Shown: positions 51,494 through 60,712, numbered from the stretch's first letter. The stretch: 64,000 bases of DNA from Streptomyces sp. NBC_00820 (GCF_036347055.1 NZ_CP108882.1:1488001-1552000); one strand, 5' to 3'. A program made the numbers and translations. Notes: generated by a model from the sequence alone, not told the origin.

Positions 51494-51979
51494 TCAGTGC
51501 CAGGGCTCGGACACCGAGCGGAGGGTGGCGGCGGTCGCGACCGCCGCGGTCACCGCCTCGTGGCCCTTGTCCTCGGTGGATCCCTCGATGCCGGCCCGGT
51601 CCAGGGCCTGCTGCTCGTCGTCACAGGTGAGCACGCCGAAGCCGACGGGCACGCCGGTCTCGACGGCGACCTGGGTGAGGCCCTGGGCGACGCCCTGGCA
51701 CACGTAGTCGAAGTGCGGGGTGCCGCCTCGGATGACGACGCCGAGGGCGACGACCGCGTCGTAGCCGCGGCCGGCGAGGACCTTGGCGGCGACCGGCAGT
51801 TCGAAGGCGCCGGGGACCCGGATCAGGGTCGGCTCGTCGATGCCCAGCTCGTGCAGGGCGCGCAGGGCGCCGTCCACCAGACCGTCCATCACCTTCTCGT
51901 GCCACTGCGCCGCGATGACGGCGACCCTGAGGTCGCTCGCGTTGCGTACGGACAGTTCCGGTGCACCCTTGCCGCTCAC
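51494..51979 (-). CDS. ribH: 6,7-dimethyl-8-ribityllumazine synthase
   Basis: This 161-residue enzyme condenses 5-amino-6-ribitylaminouracil with 3,4-dihydroxybutanone phosphate to form lumazine, the substrate of riboflavin synthase. Motifs: [66 protein letters not shown] and [21 protein letters not shown]. Length is normal. It is the fourth gene downstream of the FMN riboswitch, separated from ribBA by 48 bases. Confidence 0.96.
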   Translation of the reverse strand: MSGKGAPELSVRNASDLRVAVIAAQWHEKVMDGLVDGALRALHELGIDEPTLIRVPGAFELPVAAKVLAGRGYDAVVALGVVIRGGTPHFDYVCQGVAQGLTQVAVETGVPVGFGVLTCDDEQQALDRAGIEGSTEDKGHEAVTAAVATAATLRSVSEPWH

Positions 51980-52027
51980 GTCTCTCCTAAGTGCTTTTCG
52001 CTTACTGGTTGCCGCAGGTGGACACGA

Positions 52028-53440
52028 CTACTGGTGGCCGCGGGCGGCCGCGGGGGCCGCTCCGGCGGGCGTGTCCAGCCAGGGCAGATCGTGTCCCATC
52101 CGGTCCCGCTTGGTGCGCAGGTACCGGAGGTTGTGTTCGCCCGCCTGTACGGGCATCGGCTCGCGGCCGGTGACCTTGAGGCCGTGCCGCAGCAGTGCGT
52201 CGGTCTTCTCGGGGTTGTTGGTCATCAGGCGTACGCCGCGCACGCCGAGGTCGGCGAGGATCTCCGCGCCGGCGCCGTAGTCGCGGGCGTCGGCGGGCAG
52301 GCCGAGTTCGAGGTTGGCGTCGAGCGTGTCGTGGCCCTGTTCCTGGAGTTCGTAGGCGCGCAGCTTGGACAGCAGTCCGATGCCGCGGCCCTCGTGTCCG
52401 CGCAGGTAGACGACGACGCCCCGGCCCTCGGCCTGGATGCGTGCGAGCGAGGCGTCCAGCTGGGGGCCGCAGTCGCAGCGCAGCGATCCGAAGACGTCGC
52501 CGGTGAGGCATTCGGAGTGGACGCGGACCAGGACGTCCTCGCCGTCGCCGATCTCGCCGTGGACGAGGGCGACGTGCTCGACGCCGTCGGCGGTGGACCG
52601 GTAGCCGTAGGCGGTGAAGGTGCCGTGCCGGGTCGGCAGCACGGTCTCGGCCTCGCGGCGGACGGCCGGCTCCCGCACGGGGGTCTCCTTCACGGAGGTC
52701 CCCTGCGCGGGGGTCTCCTTCGCGCCCTGGGCCGTGAGCTCGCGGGAGCGGCGGTAGGCGATCAGGTCCTCGATGGAGATGATCGTCAGGCCGTGCTTAC
52801 GGGCGAACGGGATCAGCTCGGGCAGGCGCAGCATGCGGCCGTCCTCGCCGGCGATCTCCACGATGGCGCCGGCGGGCTTCAGGCCCGCGAGCCGGGCGAG
52901 GTCGACGGCGGCCTCGGTGTGGCCGTCGCGGACCAGGACGCCGCCGGGCCTGGCGCGCAGCGGGAAGATGTGGCCGGGGCGGACGAAGTCGGTGGGTTCG
53001 GCGGTGCCGGTGGCCAGCAGCTGGAGCGTGGTGGCGCGGTCGGAGGCCGAGATGCCGGTGGTCACGCCGTGCGCGGCGGAGGCGTCCACGGTCACGGTGA
53101 ACGCGGTCTTCATCGACTCGGTGTTGTCCGCGACCATCTGCGGCAGCTGGAGCCGGTCGAGTTCGTCGCCCTCCATGGGGGCGCAGATCAGGCCGCGGCA
53201 CTCGGTCATCATGAAGGCGACGATCTCGGGGGTCGCCTTCTCGGCGGCGATGACGAGGTCGCCCTCGTTCTCCCGGTCCTCGTCGTCCACGACCACGATC
53301 GGGCGGCCGGCCGCGATGTCGGCGACGGCGCGCTCGACCGGGTCGAGCCGGAAGGTGTCGAAGGCGTCGATGGTGTCGTTGGCGGCGACGGTGTCGATGG
53401 CGGCGCCGTCGGTGCCGTACAGCAGGGGGGCCGAGGTCAT
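52028..53440 (-). CDS. ribBA: Bifunctional 3,4-dihydroxy-2-butanone-4-phosphate synthase / GTP cyclohydrolase II
   Basis: This 470-residue enzyme makes both precursors of the lumazine ring. The N-terminal DHBP synthase domain (about 25-230) has [19 protein letters not shown] and [15 protein letters not shown]. The C-terminal GTP cyclohydrolase II domain (about 265-455) has the zinc cysteines in [20 protein letters not shown] and the catalytic [20 protein letters not shown]. The linker at about 245-265 has a duplicated KETPxQG/KETPVRE element coded by near-identical DNA and is longer than usual. The ATG at 53440 overlaps the stop of the transporter gene. Confidence 0.95.
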   Translation of the reverse strand: MTSAPLLYGTDGAAIDTVAANDTIDAFDTFRLDPVERAVADIAAGRPIVVVDDEDRENEGDLVIAAEKATPEIVAFMMTECRGLICAPMEGDELDRLQLPQMVADNTESMKTAFTVTVDASAAHGVTTGISASDRATTLQLLATGTAEPTDFVRPGHIFPLRARPGGVLVRDGHTEAAVDLARLAGLKPAGAIVEIAGEDGRMLRLPELIPFARKHGLTIISIEDLIAYRRSRELTAQGAKETPAQGTSVKETPVREPAVRREAETVLPTRHGTFTAYGYRSTADGVEHVALVHGEIGDGEDVLVRVHSECLTGDVFGSLRCDCGPQLDASLARIQAEGRGVVVYLRGHEGRGIGLLSKLRAYELQEQGHDTLDANLELGLPADARDYGAGAEILADLGVRGVRLMTNNPEKTDALLRHGLKVTGREPMPVQAGEHNLRYLRTKRDRMGHDLPWLDTPAGAAPAAARGHQ

Positions 53441-54078
53441 GCCGGGGCTCCTTCCAGGACGGGCTGCGAACCCCTGCGGGAGCGCAGCCACCAGTCGCGC
53501 ATGCCCCACAGGACGAGCGCGCCGTAGATGACGTAGACGAAGCCGGAGAAGGCGTAGCCGTTGGCGAAGTTGAGGGGCACGCCGACGAGGTCGACGAGCA
53601 GCCAGGCGAACCAGAACTCGACCATGCCCTTGGCCTGGGCGTACATGGCGACGATGGTGCCGACGAAGATGTAGGCGTCCGGCCAGGGGTCCCAGGACAG
53701 GTTCGGGTAGGCCTTGAAGAGCAGGGCCACGGCGACGGTTCCGGCGGCGGCCGCGGCGAGCATCGCGGCCCGCTCGCGCCAGGTGGCGAACCGGGGGGCG
53801 ATGTGGCCGTCGGCGCCCTGGCCCTTGCCGCGGTTCCACTGCCAGAAGCCGTAGACGGCGACGGCCATGACGACCGCCTGCTTGCCGGCGCTGCCGGTCA
53901 GGTGGCCGTAGAAGGCGGCGAAGAGGACGAGGCCGGAGACGAACTGCACCGGCCAGGTCCACAGGGAGCGCCGCCAGCCGAGGGCGAGGGCGACCAGGCC
54001 GAAGATGTTGCCGGTCATGTCCGACCAGAGGATGTGCTGGCCGAACAGGGTGAACGCCTCGGAGTTGAGCGAGTTCAC
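53437..54078 (-). CDS. ribM: PnuC-family flavin transporter (RibM-like)
   Basis: This 213-residue membrane protein has about seven helices and the PnuC fold ([83 protein letters not shown]). PnuC itself imports nicotinamide riboside, but in Streptomyces davaonensis the RibM protein at the same place in an FMN-riboswitch operon imports riboflavin and roseoflavin. The position between ribE and ribBA, with four-base overlaps at both ends, makes a flavin carrier the better call. Confidence 0.87.
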   Translation of the reverse strand: MNSLNSEAFTLFGQHILWSDMTGNIFGLVALALGWRRSLWTWPVQFVSGLVLFAAFYGHLTGSAGKQAVVMAVAVYGFWQWNRGKGQGADGHIAPRFATWRERAAMLAAAAAGTVAVALLFKAYPNLSWDPWPDAYIFVGTIVAMYAQAKGMVEFWFAWLLVDLVGVPLNFANGYAFSGFVYVIYGALVLWGMRDWWLRSRRGSQPVLEGAPA

Positions 54079-54680
54079 CGTCGGTCCCCCTGTCCGGCCG
54101 CGAGCAGCCGCTCCACGTACTTGGCGATGACGTCGACCTCGAGGTTGACCGGGTCGCCGGGCTGCTTGTGGCCGAGCGTGGTCAGGGCGAGGGTGGTCGG
54201 GATGAGGCTGACGGTGAAGTGGTCCGGGCCCGCTTCCACGACCGTGAGGCTGATGCCGTCGACGGTGATGGAGCCCTTCTCCACGACGTAGCGGGAGAGG
54301 TCAGCCGGCAGCGAGATCTTGACGATCTCCCAGTTCTCGGACGGCCGGCGTTCCAGCACCTGTCCGGTGCCGTCGACGTGGCCCTGCACGATGTGGCCGC
54401 CGAGGCGCGCGCCCACGGCGGTGGGGCGTTCCAGGTTGACGCGGGAGCCGACGGCGAGGGCGCCCAGGCTGGAGCGCTGGAGGGTCTCGGCCATGACGTC
54501 GGCGGTGAACTCGTCGCCCTCGTGGTCCACGACGGTGAGACAGACGCCGTTCACGGCGATGGAGTCACCGTGCCGCGCGCCCTCGGTCACGACGGGGCCG
54601 CGGAGCCGGAAACGGGAGGCGTCGTCGAGTACCTCGACGGCGGTGATCTCACCAAGCTCTTCGACGATTCCGGTGAACAC
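54075..54680 (-). CDS. ribE: Riboflavin synthase, alpha subunit
   Basis: This 201-residue enzyme dismutates two lumazine molecules to riboflavin. The duplicated lumazine-binding domains are clear: [17 protein letters not shown] and [24 protein letters not shown] in the first half, [15 protein letters not shown] and [29 protein letters not shown] in the second. The GTG at 54680 was chosen because AGGAGG lies nine bases upstream at 54690-54695. It is the first gene of the riboflavin operon, 157 bases after the FMN riboswitch, and its stop overlaps the transporter start. Confidence 0.96.
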   Translation of the reverse strand: MFTGIVEELGEITAVEVLDDASRFRLRGPVVTEGARHGDSIAVNGVCLTVVDHEGDEFTADVMAETLQRSSLGALAVGSRVNLERPTAVGARLGGHIVQGHVDGTGQVLERRPSENWEIVKISLPADLSRYVVEKGSITVDGISLTVVEAGPDHFTVSLIPTTLALTTLGHKQPGDPVNLEVDVIAKYVERLLAAGQGDRR

Positions 54681-54837
54681 TTCCCGGGTCCTCCTGCCTC
54701 ATGGGGCACGGACTCCGGGGCCTGTCGATGACGACAGATGGAACGGGTGAGCCACACCGGGTACGACGCCGAAAGGACCCGTCCGCGTACGGACGTGACC
54801 GGAATCGGCGGCGCGCACACAGGCGTGCCCGCCCGCC

Positions 54838-54964
54838 GCGCACTGCCTCCCATCCGGACTTTAACCGTCGGTCCAGGAATTTCACCTGGTCAACCGGCCG
54901 CTGGAAGCGACCGGGTCGCGGACTGTAACCGCCGGTTCGGACTTTCACCGACCCCGGAGTGCGC
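54838..54964 (-). promoter_or_regulatory. FMN riboswitch (RFN element)
   Basis: Reading the minus strand, the closing stem pairs GCGCACT (54964-54958) with AGTGCGC (54844-54838). Between them lie the conserved RFN blocks: GGGTCGGTGAAAGTCCGAACC, CGGTTACAGTCCGCGACC, TGACCAGGTGAAATTCCTGG, CCGACGGTTAAAGTCCGGATG and GGAGGCAGTG. FMN binding normally lowers expression of the genes downstream. Between the element and ribE a small CGTCCG/CGGACG hairpin followed by GGTCCTTTC could act as terminator or as a cover for translation. Confidence 0.95.
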
Positions 54965-55100
54965 TGCTTCTGGTACGTGGTCAGTCTGCCACGCCCACCC
55001 CTCGGCCATACAGGTGAACCGTGTGGATTGCCTCACACTCCGCACCCCAGGACTTGCGCTGCGCAGTCATGCCGGTCAACTCCCCTACTGGGGACGGGTG

Positions 55101-55149
55101 TTGATTTTGGTCCGTACTAATTGACCATACTGGTCTAGTCCTTTAGGGT
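55101..55149 (+). promoter_or_regulatory. Promoter with chitinase-type direct repeats / DasR-like site
   Basis: TTGACC (55121-55126) and TAGGGT (55144-55149) with a 17-base spacer form a good vegetative promoter. ACTGGTCTAGTCCTTT at 55129-55144, between the boxes, matches 13 of 16 bases of the DasR operator ACTGGTCTAGACCAGT. TGGTCCGTACT (55108-55118) and TGGTCTAGTCC (55131-55141) form direct repeats 23 bases apart, as found in Streptomyces chitinase promoters. The nearest gene downstream is not a chitinase but the NAD(P)-binding protein at 55313. Confidence 0.6.
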
Positions 55150-55312
55150 GCGGACGGGCCCGGTGGCGGTGACGACGGCCCTTGCCCGCCGCCGGGCCGC
55201 CAGGTCCACGGCGGCCGCCCGCGGCATGTCACATTTCCGGGGGCTCGCACGGTCTCAGCGGTGAAGGGCACTCCGACCGGGGGCGCCCGGGTCCGGAGGG
55301 ACGGAACGCAGC

Positions 55313-56056
55313 ATGACCACGATCCTGGTGACCGGCGGGACCGGCACGCTCGGACGGCTCGTCACGGAGCGGCTGGCAGCGGCCGGCCACGAGGTGCGGG
55401 TGCTCAGCCGGCACGCACACCCCCACGCCGTCGACCTGCGCGAGGGCGGACCCGCCCTGGACAAGGCACTCGCGGGCGTGGAGACGGTCGTGCACTGCGC
55501 GAGCAGCCCGCGCGGCGGCGACGAGCAAGCGGCCGAGCATCTCGTCGACGCGGCACGGCGGGCCGGGGTGGGCCACCTCGTGTACATCTCCATCGTCGGT
55601 GTCGACCGGGTGCCGTTCGGCTACTACCGGTCCAAGCTCGCGGTGGAACGGCGGATCGAGGAGTCCGGGCTCGGCTGGACCGTGCTCCGGACGACCCAGT
55701 TCCACGACCTGCTGTTCACCTTGTTCGCGGGCCTGGCCAAGCCGCCCGTCCTGGCGGTTCCCGCCGGGGTCCGCGACCAGCCGGTGGAGGTGGCCGAAGT
55801 CGCGGACCGCCTGGCCGAGTACGCCCTCGCGGCACCGGCGGGCCGGGTGCCGGACATGGGCGGCCCCGAGGTCCGGTCCCTCGACTCCCTGGCCCGGGCG
55901 TACGTCCGGGCGACAGGACGGCACCGGCCCGTCGTGAACGTCCCCCTGTTCGGAAAGACCTACCGCGCCTTCCGGGCGGGCGGCCACCTGACGCCCGAGC
56001 GGGCGGTGGGGAAGGGGACGTTCGAGGAGTACTTGGGACGGCGGTTCGGGGGCTGA
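55313..56056 (+). CDS. NAD(P)-binding protein of the NmrA/atypical SDR type
   Basis: This 247-residue protein has the Rossmann motif TTILVTGGTGTLGRLVTERL at its start and, further on, VVHCASSPRGGDEQAAEHLVDAARRAGVGHLVYISIVGVDRVPFGYYRSK, typical of NmrA-like atypical short-chain dehydrogenases (PF13460 type). The YxxxK of classic SDRs appears as YYRSK. Function could be a redox enzyme or a redox-sensing regulator. It follows the chitinase-type promoter by 164 bases and is the only plus-strand gene before the ROK gene. Confidence 0.82.
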   Translation: MTTILVTGGTGTLGRLVTERLAAAGHEVRVLSRHAHPHAVDLREGGPALDKALAGVETVVHCASSPRGGDEQAAEHLVDAARRAGVGHLVYISIVGVDRVPFGYYRSKLAVERRIEESGLGWTVLRTTQFHDLLFTLFAGLAKPPVLAVPAGVRDQPVEVAEVADRLAEYALAAPAGRVPDMGGPEVRSLDSLARAYVRATGRHRPVVNVPLFGKTYRAFRAGGHLTPERAVGKGTFEEYLGRRFGG

Positions 56057-56148
56057 CCGCCGGTTCCGTGCGGGGTGCGGTCCGAGCGCGGGTGATTCGC
56101 TGTGCCGTGCGGGGCGCGGAGAGTACGCCTTGCATCGGACGGTGGAAC

Positions 56149-57534
56149 CTAGCGTGCTGCCGGTGCGAACAACTCGTCCTGCGCCCGGTCGCGGGCCGTC
56201 AGCAGGGCGCCGCGCAGGACCGCGGCGCCGCCGAGCGTGCTCCCCCGCACCTCGGTGACCAGCGGCGACATCCGGCGCAGCCGCTCCTCGACGAGCCCCG
56301 CCAGCACCACTCCCCCGGCCTGCCCGATCTCCCCGCCCAGCACCACACAGCCAGGGTCGAGGATGGCGGTGACGGAGGCGGCCCCTACGGCGATCCGGTC
56401 GGCGAGGGCGCCCAGGAAGCGGGCGGCGGCGGTGGTGCCGGTGGCCACCGCCTGCGTCGCCGCCTGCGCCTCCGCCTCCACCTGCGCCGGTGGCCTCGCC
56501 GCGTCCGCCGCGGACCCCGCCGGCCCTGCCGGCCCCGCGGCCTGCCCACTCTCCCCAGCGTGCCCGGCCCGTATGGCCTCCCCGGTCGCCTCCTCCCTCA
56601 CCGCCCGGACCGCCGCGGTCACCACGCCCGCCGCGCCGGGCCCGTCCATCAGCCCCGCCACCGGCAGTCCGCACCCCTCGGCGAGGGCCCCGATCGCGGC
56701 CGCCCCGGCCAGCGAGTGGAAGCCTCCGTCGCAGTCCGTGGCGGAGGGCAGGGACGTCGTCCCCGGTACCGGCAGGAAGCCGATCTCGCCGGTGCCGCCG
56801 GAGGCGCCGCGGCGCAGGCGGCCGTCGAGGACGACGGCGGCGCCGACGCCGTGGCCCAGCCAGAGGAGGACGAAGGTGTCGCGGTCACGGGCGGCACCCT
56901 CGCGCTGTTCGGCCAGAGCGGCGAGGTTGGTCTCGTTCTCCACGGTGACCCGGGCCTGCGGCAGCCGCTCCTGGAGGGCGGCGGCCAGGCGGCGGTGCCA
57001 GGCGGGCAGGCCGCTGGAGTCGCGGAGGTCTCCGGTGGCCGGGTCGACGAGGCCGGGCGCACCGATGCCGACGGTGTGCAGGCTTCCCCACCCCCGGACG
57101 TCCTCGCGCGGCGGCGCCCCCGTCGCGCCGGCCTCCTTCACCGCCCGCTCCACCGCCGCGACCGCCTGTTCCACGGCCGGCTCGGTCCCGAGGTCGTCGC
57201 CGATGGGCACGGACGCCTCGGCGAGCACCCGCCCGACCAGGTCCGACACCAGCACGAAGACGCTCTCGGTGCGTACGTCGAGCGCGGCCAGGCGGGCCCG
57301 GTCGGCCACGATGCCGTAGAGCCGGGCGTTCGGGCCGCGGCGCTGCTCGCCGGACTCCCCGACCACGGTGATCAGGCCGGAGGCGGTGAGCCGTTCGACG
57401 AGGTCGGCGACGGTCGGCCGGGACAGTCCGGTCAGTTGCTTCAGCCGTCCTGCCGTCAGCGGGCCTTCCTGCTGCAGCAGTCGCAGGGCGAGCCGGTCGT
57501 TGATGGCCCGGGCGGTGCTCGGTGATGCGGGCAT
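56149..57534 (-). CDS. ROK-family transcriptional regulator
   Basis: This 461-residue protein has an N-terminal MarR/winged helix (AINDRLALRLLQQEGPLTAGRLKQLTGLSRPTVADLVERL, residues 9-48) and a ROK sugar-kinase-like domain (about 85-450; VGIGAPGLVDPATGDLRDSSG; VENETNLAALAEQ; WLGHGVGAAVVLDG). The zinc motif CxCGxxGC of ROK kinases is replaced by TDCDGGFHSL, and a 40-residue Ala/Gly/Glu-rich insertion follows at about 340-385, so kinase activity is unlikely. It is divergent from an MFS transporter, with a palindrome between, and is probably its sugar-responsive repressor. The ATG at 57534 starts MPASPSTARAINDRLAL. Confidence 0.88.
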   Translation of the reverse strand: MPASPSTARAINDRLALRLLQQEGPLTAGRLKQLTGLSRPTVADLVERLTASGLITVVGESGEQRRGPNARLYGIVADRARLAALDVRTESVFVLVSDLVGRVLAEASVPIGDDLGTEPAVEQAVAAVERAVKEAGATGAPPREDVRGWGSLHTVGIGAPGLVDPATGDLRDSSGLPAWHRRLAAALQERLPQARVTVENETNLAALAEQREGAARDRDTFVLLWLGHGVGAAVVLDGRLRRGASGGTGEIGFLPVPGTTSLPSATDCDGGFHSLAGAAAIGALAEGCGLPVAGLMDGPGAAGVVTAAVRAVREEATGEAIRAGHAGESGQAAGPAGPAGSAADAARPPAQVEAEAQAATQAVATGTTAAARFLGALADRIAVGAASVTAILDPGCVVLGGEIGQAGGVVLAGLVEERLRRMSPLVTEVRGSTLGGAAVLRGALLTARDRAQDELFAPAAR

Positions 57535-57578
57535 GACGGGGATTCTCCCAGCAGGAGGCGGGCGTACGGCCCTCTGTC

Positions 57579-57599
57579 TATCAGGCAGGGTTCCTGATA
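57579..57599. promoter_or_regulatory. Palindromic operator between ROK gene and MFS gene
   Basis: TATCAGG (57579-57585) and its exact complement CCTGATA (57593-57599) flank a seven-base spacer. The site is 45 bases before the ROK start and 56 bases before the MFS start. Its spacing and position fit an operator bound by the divergent ROK protein. Confidence 0.72.
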
Positions 57600-57655
57600 A
57601 TTTACGGCCGGTACGACGCGGGCAAGGCGGGCAACTCCCGGGAAGGGACCGGAAC

Positions 57656-58870
57656 ATGGGTGACGTGGGCCGCACGTGGAACGAGGTGAGGCGCGCCCGG
57701 TACGCCGTGGCGGCCGTGTTCGCCGTGCACGGCGCCGTGACCGGCTCCTTCGCGACCCGCGTGCCGTGGGTCCGGGAGCACGCCTCGCTGAGCGCGGGTC
57801 AGCTGGGGTTCGCGCTGGCGTTCACCGCGTTCGGCGCATCCTGCGCGATGCCGCTGGCGGGCCGGATCAGTCACCGCTACGGCAGCCGTAAGGCGCTGCG
57901 CGGGCTGCTCGCCCTGTGGACGCTGTCCCTGGTCCTGCCGTCGCTGGCGCCGAACCTGTACACGCTGTGCCTGGCGATGTTCGCGTACGGCGCGGCCTCC
58001 GGCATGGCGGACGTCGCCATGAACGCGCTCGGCGTCGAGATCGAGAAGCGGCTGGGCAGGTCGATCATGTCGGGGCTGCACGGCATGTGGAGCACGGGCG
58101 CGCTGCTCGGCGCGGCCGGCGGCACGCTCGCCGCCCATCTCGGTGCGGACGCGCGCGTGCACTTCGCGCTCGCCGCCGCCGTACTCACCGTCCTCGGTGT
58201 GGTGGCCTGCTCCTGGGTGCTCGACGTGCAGCCGGCCGAGGACGAGGAGCCGCCCCCGCGGTTCGCGCTGCCGCCGCGCTCGGCGCTGCTGATCGGCGCG
58301 GTCGGCTTCTGCGCGGTGTTCGCGGAAGGGGCGAGCCTGGACTGGTCGGCGGTGTTCCTGCGGGACCGGCTGGACACCTCGGCCGGGCTGGCGGCGGCCT
58401 CCACGACCGGGTTCATGCTGACCATGGCGGTGGCCCGGATCGCCGGGGACGCGGTGGTGAACCGCTTCGGCGCGGTGCGCACCGTACGGGCCGGAGGCGT
58501 GCTGGCCGGGCTGGGCGGCGTGCTGATCGTCGTCGCGGGGCATCCGGCGGTGGCGATGACCGGCTTCGCGCTGATGGGACTCGGCATCGCCGTGGTCGTA
58601 CCGCTGTGCTTCGCGGCGGCCGGGCACGCCGGGCCGAACCCCAGCCTCGCCATCGCGGGTGTGGCCACCATCACGTACACCTCGGGGCTGATCGCGCCCA
58701 GCCTGATCGGCGGGGTGGCGCAGGCGACCAGCCTGACGGTCTCGTTCTGCGTGGTGACCGCTCTGACCTGCGGGCTCGCCGCGTTCGCGGGCGTGCTGCG
58801 CACCGCCGGGGGCGGGGACCGGGCCGAGGTCGAGCGGCAGGCCGCGGCAGTGCCCGACCCGCGGCCCTGA
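57656..58870 (+). CDS. MFS transporter (sugar/fucose-permease-like)
   Basis: This 404-residue protein has twelve hydrophobic helices. MGDVGRTWNEVRRARYAVAAVFAVHGAVTGSFATRVPWVREHASLSAGQLG is the N-terminus; GRISHRYGSRKALRGL is the helix 2-3 loop; FAYGAASGMADVAMNALGVEIEKRLGRSIMSGLHGMWSTGALLGAA is typical of the FucP/MosC-like group. The ATG at 57656 follows GGAAGGGA. It is divergent from the ROK regulator, so a sugar or sugar derivative is the probable substrate. The last 20 residues are hydrophilic. Confidence 0.85.
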   Translation: MGDVGRTWNEVRRARYAVAAVFAVHGAVTGSFATRVPWVREHASLSAGQLGFALAFTAFGASCAMPLAGRISHRYGSRKALRGLLALWTLSLVLPSLAPNLYTLCLAMFAYGAASGMADVAMNALGVEIEKRLGRSIMSGLHGMWSTGALLGAAGGTLAAHLGADARVHFALAAAVLTVLGVVACSWVLDVQPAEDEEPPPRFALPPRSALLIGAVGFCAVFAEGASLDWSAVFLRDRLDTSAGLAAASTTGFMLTMAVARIAGDAVVNRFGAVRTVRAGGVLAGLGGVLIVVAGHPAVAMTGFALMGLGIAVVVPLCFAAAGHAGPNPSLAIAGVATITYTSGLIAPSLIGGVAQATSLTVSFCVVTALTCGLAAFAGVLRTAGGGDRAEVERQAAAVPDPRP

Positions 58871-59065
58871 AGGCGCCGCACCACGGCGCGGGGCGGCGAC
58901 AGGACGGCCAACGGGGCGGGCGCGGGACGGCGACAGGACGGGCGCGGGACGGCGTAGCGCCAGGTGAATCCGGCTCACCAGGGGGACCGCGCGGACGAAG
59001 TGCCGCCTGGTACCCCTGACAATGGTGCAGACCGTCTTCATGTACAGAGAAAGCGAAACCCCACC

Positions 59066-60469
59066 ATGGACCTCGGCGTGCGCTGGAAGCTGCACGGTGA
59101 CGGGAAGTCTCCCGCACCCGGAGCGGTGGTACGCCCCGACGAGAGGCTCACCTGGCCGCGCACGGTGGGCCTGGGCGCCCAGCACGTCGTGGCGATGTTC
59201 GGTGCCTCCTTCGTCGCCCCCGTGCTCATGGGCCTGGACCCCAACCTGGCCATCATGATGTCGGGCGTGGCGACCGTCATCTTCCTGCTCGCCACCCGCG
59301 GCCGGGTGCCCAGCTACCTGGGCTGCTCCCTGTCCTTCGTGGGCGTCGCCGCCGTGATCCGCGCGCAGGGCGGCACCAGCGCGACCGTGACCGGCGCCAT
59401 CTTCGTCGTCGGTTTCGTGCTGTTCCTGGTCGGGCTCGCGGTGCAGCGCTTCGGCGCGCGGATCATCCATGCCGCGATGCCGCCGATCGTCACCGGCGCC
59501 GTCGTGATGCTGATCGGCTTCAACCTGGCCCCGGTGACCGCCTCCACGTACTGGCCGCAGGACCAGTGGACGTCGCTGCTGGTCATGCTCTTCACCGGTC
59601 TGGCCGTCGTCTGTCTGCGCGGTTTCTGGTCGCGCATCGCGATCTTCCTGGGCCTGCTGTTCGGGTACGGCATCTCGTGGCTCTTCGACCGGGTCTTCGG
59701 CAAGATCCACTCGAACGACGGCAGCGGCAAGGTCACCGACCACTGGCGGCTGAACCTCTCCGGCGTGGGCAAGGCCGACTGGATCGGGCTGCCCCACTTC
59801 CACGGTCCGGCCTTCCACTGGTCGGCGATCCTGGTCGCGCTGCCGGTCGTGATCGCCCTGGTCGCGGAGAACGCGGGCCACGTCAAGGCGGTCGGCGAGA
59901 TGACCGGCGACCCGCTGGACGACAAGCTCGGTACGGCGATCTCGGCGGACGGCGTCGCCTCCATGCTGTCGACCGCGGTGGGCGGACCGCCGAACACCAC
60001 CTACTCCGAGAACATCGGCGTGATGGCCGCGACCCGCGTCTACTCCACGGCCGCCTACTGGGCCGCCGCCTGCTTCGCGCTCCTCTTCGGCGTCTGCCCG
60101 AAGTTCGGCGCGATCGTCGCCGCGATCCCCGGCGGTGTCCTCGGCGGCATCACGGTCATCCTGTACGGCATGATCGGCCTGCTCGGCGCCCAGATCTGGC
60201 TGCACGGCAAGGTGGACCTGCGCAACCCGCTGAACCTGGTGCCGGCCGCCGCGGGCATCATCATCGGCGTCGGCAACGTCACCATGAAGTTCTCCGACAA
60301 CTTCTCCCTCAGCGGCATCGCGCTGGGCACCCTGGTCGTCATCACCGGCTACCACGCGCTGCGCGCCTTCGCCCCGGCCCATCTCAAGGGCCAGGAGCCC
60401 CTGCTGGACGAGGGCACGTCGTCGTACGACGACTCGGCGGACGGCACGGACCCGCACACCCAGCCGTAG
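59066..60469 (+). CDS. NCS2-family nucleobase permease (uracil/xanthine)
   Basis: This 467-residue membrane protein of the nucleobase:cation symporter-2 family imports uracil or xanthine. Marks: VGLGAQHVVAMFGASFVAPVLMGLDPNLAI in helix 1-2, and the family motif in ALVAENAGHVKAVGEMTG and STAVGGPPNTTYSENIGVMAATRVYS. The glutamate in VAENAGH is the central substrate-binding residue of the UraA group. The ATG at 59066 lies 26 bases after a weak purine-rich stretch. The 195 bases upstream carry ACAGGACGGGCGCGGGACGGCG-type repeats and no clear riboswitch. Confidence 0.9.
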   Translation: MDLGVRWKLHGDGKSPAPGAVVRPDERLTWPRTVGLGAQHVVAMFGASFVAPVLMGLDPNLAIMMSGVATVIFLLATRGRVPSYLGCSLSFVGVAAVIRAQGGTSATVTGAIFVVGFVLFLVGLAVQRFGARIIHAAMPPIVTGAVVMLIGFNLAPVTASTYWPQDQWTSLLVMLFTGLAVVCLRGFWSRIAIFLGLLFGYGISWLFDRVFGKIHSNDGSGKVTDHWRLNLSGVGKADWIGLPHFHGPAFHWSAILVALPVVIALVAENAGHVKAVGEMTGDPLDDKLGTAISADGVASMLSTAVGGPPNTTYSENIGVMAATRVYSTAAYWAAACFALLFGVCPKFGAIVAAIPGGVLGGITVILYGMIGLLGAQIWLHGKVDLRNPLNLVPAAAGIIIGVGNVTMKFSDNFSLSGIALGTLVVITGYHALRAFAPAHLKGQEPLLDEGTSSYDDSADGTDPHTQP

Positions 60470-60496
60470 CGGCACGGCCGCCCGGTCACGGGTGAG

Positions 60497-60534
60497 GCCG
60501 CCGGGGAGGCGTACGCGTACGCGTCCCCGGCGGC
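60497..60534 (+). terminator. GC-rich hairpin after the NCS2 permease gene
   Basis: Arms 60497-60507 and 60524-60534 pair over 11 bp. The 16-base loop (GGCGTACGCGTACGCG) can itself fold. It starts 28 bases after the permease stop. No T tract follows. The next 60 bases carry imperfect copies of CGCCGATCCAC. Confidence 0.6.
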
Positions 60535-60712
60535 GCGCTACCGACCGCCGGAGATCCGCGCCGATCCACGCCGATCCACGCCGGTCCGCGCCCTTCCGCG
60601 CCGCCCCGGAGTTCTCCCCGTCCCCCTTTTCCTCCGGCCCCCGTTCCCCCGTTCCGGCGAAGCGGCGGGCCGGTCGGCGCGCGGGCGGGCCCGGGGCTGG
60701 GACCCTTCCCCC

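Noticed and set aside
48053..53527. Very long plus-strand open frame opposite the CNNM, his and rib genes
   Set aside because: It is the antisense of well-recognised minus-strand genes. Open antisense frames are expected in DNA with more than 70% GC and the translation has no family resemblance.
58871..59065. Purine-type riboswitch before the nucleobase permease
   Set aside because: A stem between CAGGGGGACC and GGTACCCCTG can be drawn, but none of the conserved purine or PRPP riboswitch core sequences is present.
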